Assembly: GCA_022565015.1 (NCBI GenBank)
Contig: JADFKI010000201.1
Location: 1 to 7,288 of the forward strand
Reading direction: 5' to 3'
Length of the DNA: 7,288 bases
DNA from: Chloroflexota bacterium
GTDB lineage: Bacteria; Chloroflexota; Dehalococcoidia; Lucifugimonadales; JADFKI01
Below are positions 5,258 through 7,288 of this stretch, piece by piece. Numbering within the stretch: the stretch's first letter is position 1; the number at the start of each line of letters is the position of its first letter. A program made the position numbers and the translations under genes. The notes beneath the pieces are model-generated. The model searched no databases. It was not told the origin of the DNA and saw only the letters and a list, made by a program, of their open reading frames with translations.

Positions 5258-7288
5258 CTATGAAGCCGAAAAACTCTTTTCGCGGACCAGGTCGGCGGCG
5301 GCGTTGATGGCCTCGTCCAGCCTGCTGACGTCGCGTCCGCCCGCCTGGGCCATGTCGGCGCGCCCTCCGCCTCCACCCCCGATGAACTTGCCGAGGTCGC
5401 GGGCGTAGTCACGAGCGTCCGTACCCGACGTAACGAGGTCTGGCGTCACGCTGATCGTTATCGTGGGTCGGTCGTTGATGACCGCGCCCAGGACGACTAT
5501 TCCGCTGCCCAGCTTGTCGCGCAGCCAGTCGCTGATCTCGCGCAAGGAGTCGTTGTTCGAGGCAGAGGTCCTGGAAGCCAGAACTGTCACGCCGTTCACG
5601 TCCTGAGCGTTTTGCAGCATGCCCTCCGCCGATTGCAGCGAGCTGGCGCGTTCCAGCGCCTCCGCCTGCCTGCGAAGCTCGTCCACTTCGTCCAGCAGGA
5701 CCTGCACACGGCCTTCAAGCTCAGCCGGCGTTGTTTGAAGCGTTCGTGAGAGGCGCTCCTCGCGGTGGAACCTCTCCCAGACGAGCCTCTCCGCGGCCCT
5801 GCCGCTGATGGCCTCCAGGCGGCGCATGCCCGCGCCGACGCTTGACTCGTTCAAGATATATATCGCGCCGACCTCTCCCGTGTAGTCGACGTGAGTGCCT
5901 CCGCACACCTCGAAGCTGAAGGTCGCGCCGTTGGAGATCTCCACCAGCCTCACGCGGTCACCATACTTGTCGCCGAAGAAGGCCAGTGCGCCGCGCTTTA
6001 TGGCGGACTGATAGCTATCTTCGTCCTTGGTCACGCGGGCGTTCTGTCGAATCTTCTCGTTGACAAGGAGCTGTACATCCCAGACCTCTTCGTCGGTCAT
6101 CTGCTGCATGTGGCTGAAGTCGAAGCGAAGCCTGTCCGGGGCGACCAACGAGCCTGCCTGCCTGACGTGCGGTCCCAGGACCTGCCTCAGCGCGGCGTGC
6201 AGCAGGTGGGTCGCCGTGTGGTTCCGGGCCGTGTCCTCCCTGCGTATGGGATCAACGTATGAGTCCACCACCTCACCCGTGGCGATGGCGCCCTGCGTTA
6301 CCTTACCGAAATGGACGATCACTCCGGGCATGACCTCCTGCGTGTCGTGGACCTCGATCTTGCCCTTCTCACCGACGATCTGGCCGGCGTCGCCGATCTG
6401 ACCTCCACCCTCTGCGTAGAAGGGTGTGTCCAAAAGCACGATCTCGACATTTTCCCCCTGGGCCACTTCATCAACTACTTGGTCCTCTGAAATTAGCCCC
6501 ACGACCGCCGACGAGGATGTCAGCCGATCGTAGCCCAGAAACGTAGTCTCGCCGACGCCCAGGCTCTCGTACACGCGAATCTTGGCGCGGTCGCCGCCGA
6601 AGTGCGCGGAGGCTCGGCCTCGCTCTCGCTGCGCCTCCATCTCCCGCTCGAACCCCTCAACGTCGACCTCGACGCCTTGCTCGCGGGCCATCTCCTGGGT
6701 CATCTCAAAGGGGAAGCCGTAGGTGTCCCACAGCCGAAAGACGATGTCTCCCGGCAGGTTCTTTGCCCCTTTCAGAGACTCCGACAGAAGGGCATAGCCG
6801 TTTTCGTAAACCTGCTGGAAGCGCTCCTCCTCCAGCTTCAAGACCGTCAGCACGAAATCCCTGTGATTTCGGAGCTCTGGATACGCCTGGCCCATCTTTT
6901 CGATCGTCGCCTCGGCTATCTCGCCGAGGAACGAGTCTTCGAGACCCAGGTGCCTCCCATGCCGTATGGCCCGCCGGATCACCCTTCGAAGGATGTATCC
7001 GCGCCCCTCGTTGCCCGGAATTATGCCGTCGGCGATGAGAAACGATGAGCTGCGCCCGTGCTCGGCGATGGCCGCGAGGGCGTAGTTGGTGTCGTGGTCT
7101 TGACCCCAATTCCTGCCGGTAATCTCCTCGGCCTTCTTTATGAGAGGCTGGAAGAGGTCGGTCTCGTAGATGGTGGACACGTCCTGAAGGATGACGGCGG
7201 CGCGCTCGAATCCCATGCCCGTATCGACGCTGGGGGCGGGCAACGGCGTGCGTGTGCCGTCCAGGTGGTGGTAGTACTGCATGAACAC
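5258..7288 (-). CDS. alaS: Alanyl-tRNA synthetase, missing its N-terminus at the window edge
   Basis: AlaRS joins alanine to tRNA-Ala and clears wrongly attached serine or glycine. The 676 residues seen cover all but about the first 200-220 of a usual 870-900; the first codon GTG is internal Val of the VFMQ motif, not a start. In order: class II motif 3 SVDTGMGFER (20-29), the tRNA-recognition helical domain with GNEGRGYILRRVIRRAIRHG (92-111), the YAEGGGQIGD linker (291-300), the editing site with His357 and His361 (NHTATH) and Cys462 and His466 (CGGTH) that bind zinc, a coiled-coil-like stretch (about 508-560), and the C-Ala/DHHA1 domain with FIGGGGGGRADMAQAGG (635-651). All expected editing residues are intact and there is no frameshift. 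The TAG stop is at 5258-5260. It converges with the amidase gene across a 172-base gap. Confidence 0.98.
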   Translation of the reverse strand: MFMQYYHHLDGTRTPLPAPSVDTGMGFERAAVILQDVSTIYETDLFQPLIKKAEEITGRNWGQDHDTNYALAAIAEHGRSSSFLIADGIIPGNEGRGYILRRVIRRAIRHGRHLGLEDSFLGEIAEATIEKMGQAYPELRNHRDFVLTVLKLEEERFQQVYENGYALLSESLKGAKNLPGDIVFRLWDTYGFPFEMTQEMAREQGVEVDVEGFEREMEAQRERGRASAHFGGDRAKIRVYESLGVGETTFLGYDRLTSSSAVVGLISEDQVVDEVAQGENVEIVLLDTPFYAEGGGQIGDAGQIVGEKGKIEVHDTQEVMPGVIVHFGKVTQGAIATGEVVDSYVDPIRREDTARNHTATHLLHAALRQVLGPHVRQAGSLVAPDRLRFDFSHMQQMTDEEVWDVQLLVNEKIRQNARVTKDEDSYQSAIKRGALAFFGDKYGDRVRLVEISNGATFSFEVCGGTHVDYTGEVGAIYILNESSVGAGMRRLEAISGRAAERLVWERFHREERLSRTLQTTPAELEGRVQVLLDEVDELRRQAEALERASSLQSAEGMLQNAQDVNGVTVLASRTSASNNDSLREISDWLRDKLGSGIVVLGAVINDRPTITISVTPDLVTSGTDARDYARDLGKFIGGGGGGRADMAQAGGRDVSRLDEAINAAADLVREKSFSAS

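Noticed and set aside
5891..7048. Plus-strand open frames opposite alaS
   Set aside because: They are antisense to an intact AlaRS with full motifs and have no start signals or recognisable domains.

Overview
The window is ordinary, moderately GC-rich bacterial chromosome with compact genes and short gaps. No ribosomal or transfer RNA gene, CRISPR array or intact insertion sequence is visible. The mix of single-copy housekeeping genes (trpA, alaS) with a SnoaL-like protein, a glyoxalase-II-like hydrolase, a CPBP membrane protein and an amidase would suit an environmental bacterium such as a member of the Chloroflexota (Dehalococcoidia/SAR202-like). That placement is an impression from protein character only and is weak.

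Layout. Positions 1-266 (minus) hold the start of an unrecognised small-protein gene that runs off the left edge. Positions 371-796 (minus) encode a 141-residue SnoaL-like/ester-cyclase-fold protein. Between 797 and 1009 lies a divergent promoter region: an extended -10 faces left, and a near-consensus sigma-70 promoter faces right. These promoters fix the true starts of both neighbouring genes well inside the longest open frames. To the right, three same-strand genes follow: a metallo-beta-lactamase-fold hydrolase (1010-1648), a CPBP intramembrane metalloprotease (1735-2472) and trpA (2507-3298), with gaps of 86 and 34 bases. They could be one transcript, but a weak promoter may precede the CPBP gene.

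Positions 3299-3660 are a 362-base gene-free interval and the most unusual part of the window. It begins with a hairpin at the trpA stop codon, continues with a compact fold that can form either a three-way junction or one long rod (3319-3375), and then holds a 219-base segment (3414-3632) closed by 19-base inverted repeats (12 identical bases in a row, 16 of 19 overall) with further nested complementary stems inside. It may be a small non-autonomous mobile element (MITE-like) or a structured RNA or leader ahead of the amidase. No coding function is convincing there.

Positions 3661-5085 encode an amidase-signature hydrolase with a complete Lys-Ser-Ser triad and a strong ribosome binding site. 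A 172-base convergent gap with a few small hairpins separates it from alaS (5258-7288, minus), which lacks its N-terminal catalytic part because the window ends.

The genes do not form one pathway. trpA completes tryptophan synthesis, alaS charges tRNA-Ala, and the others are general hydrolases or proteins of uncertain substrate. No clear new multi-gene system is visible. The best candidate for something undescribed is the structured, inverted-repeat interval between trpA and the amidase.
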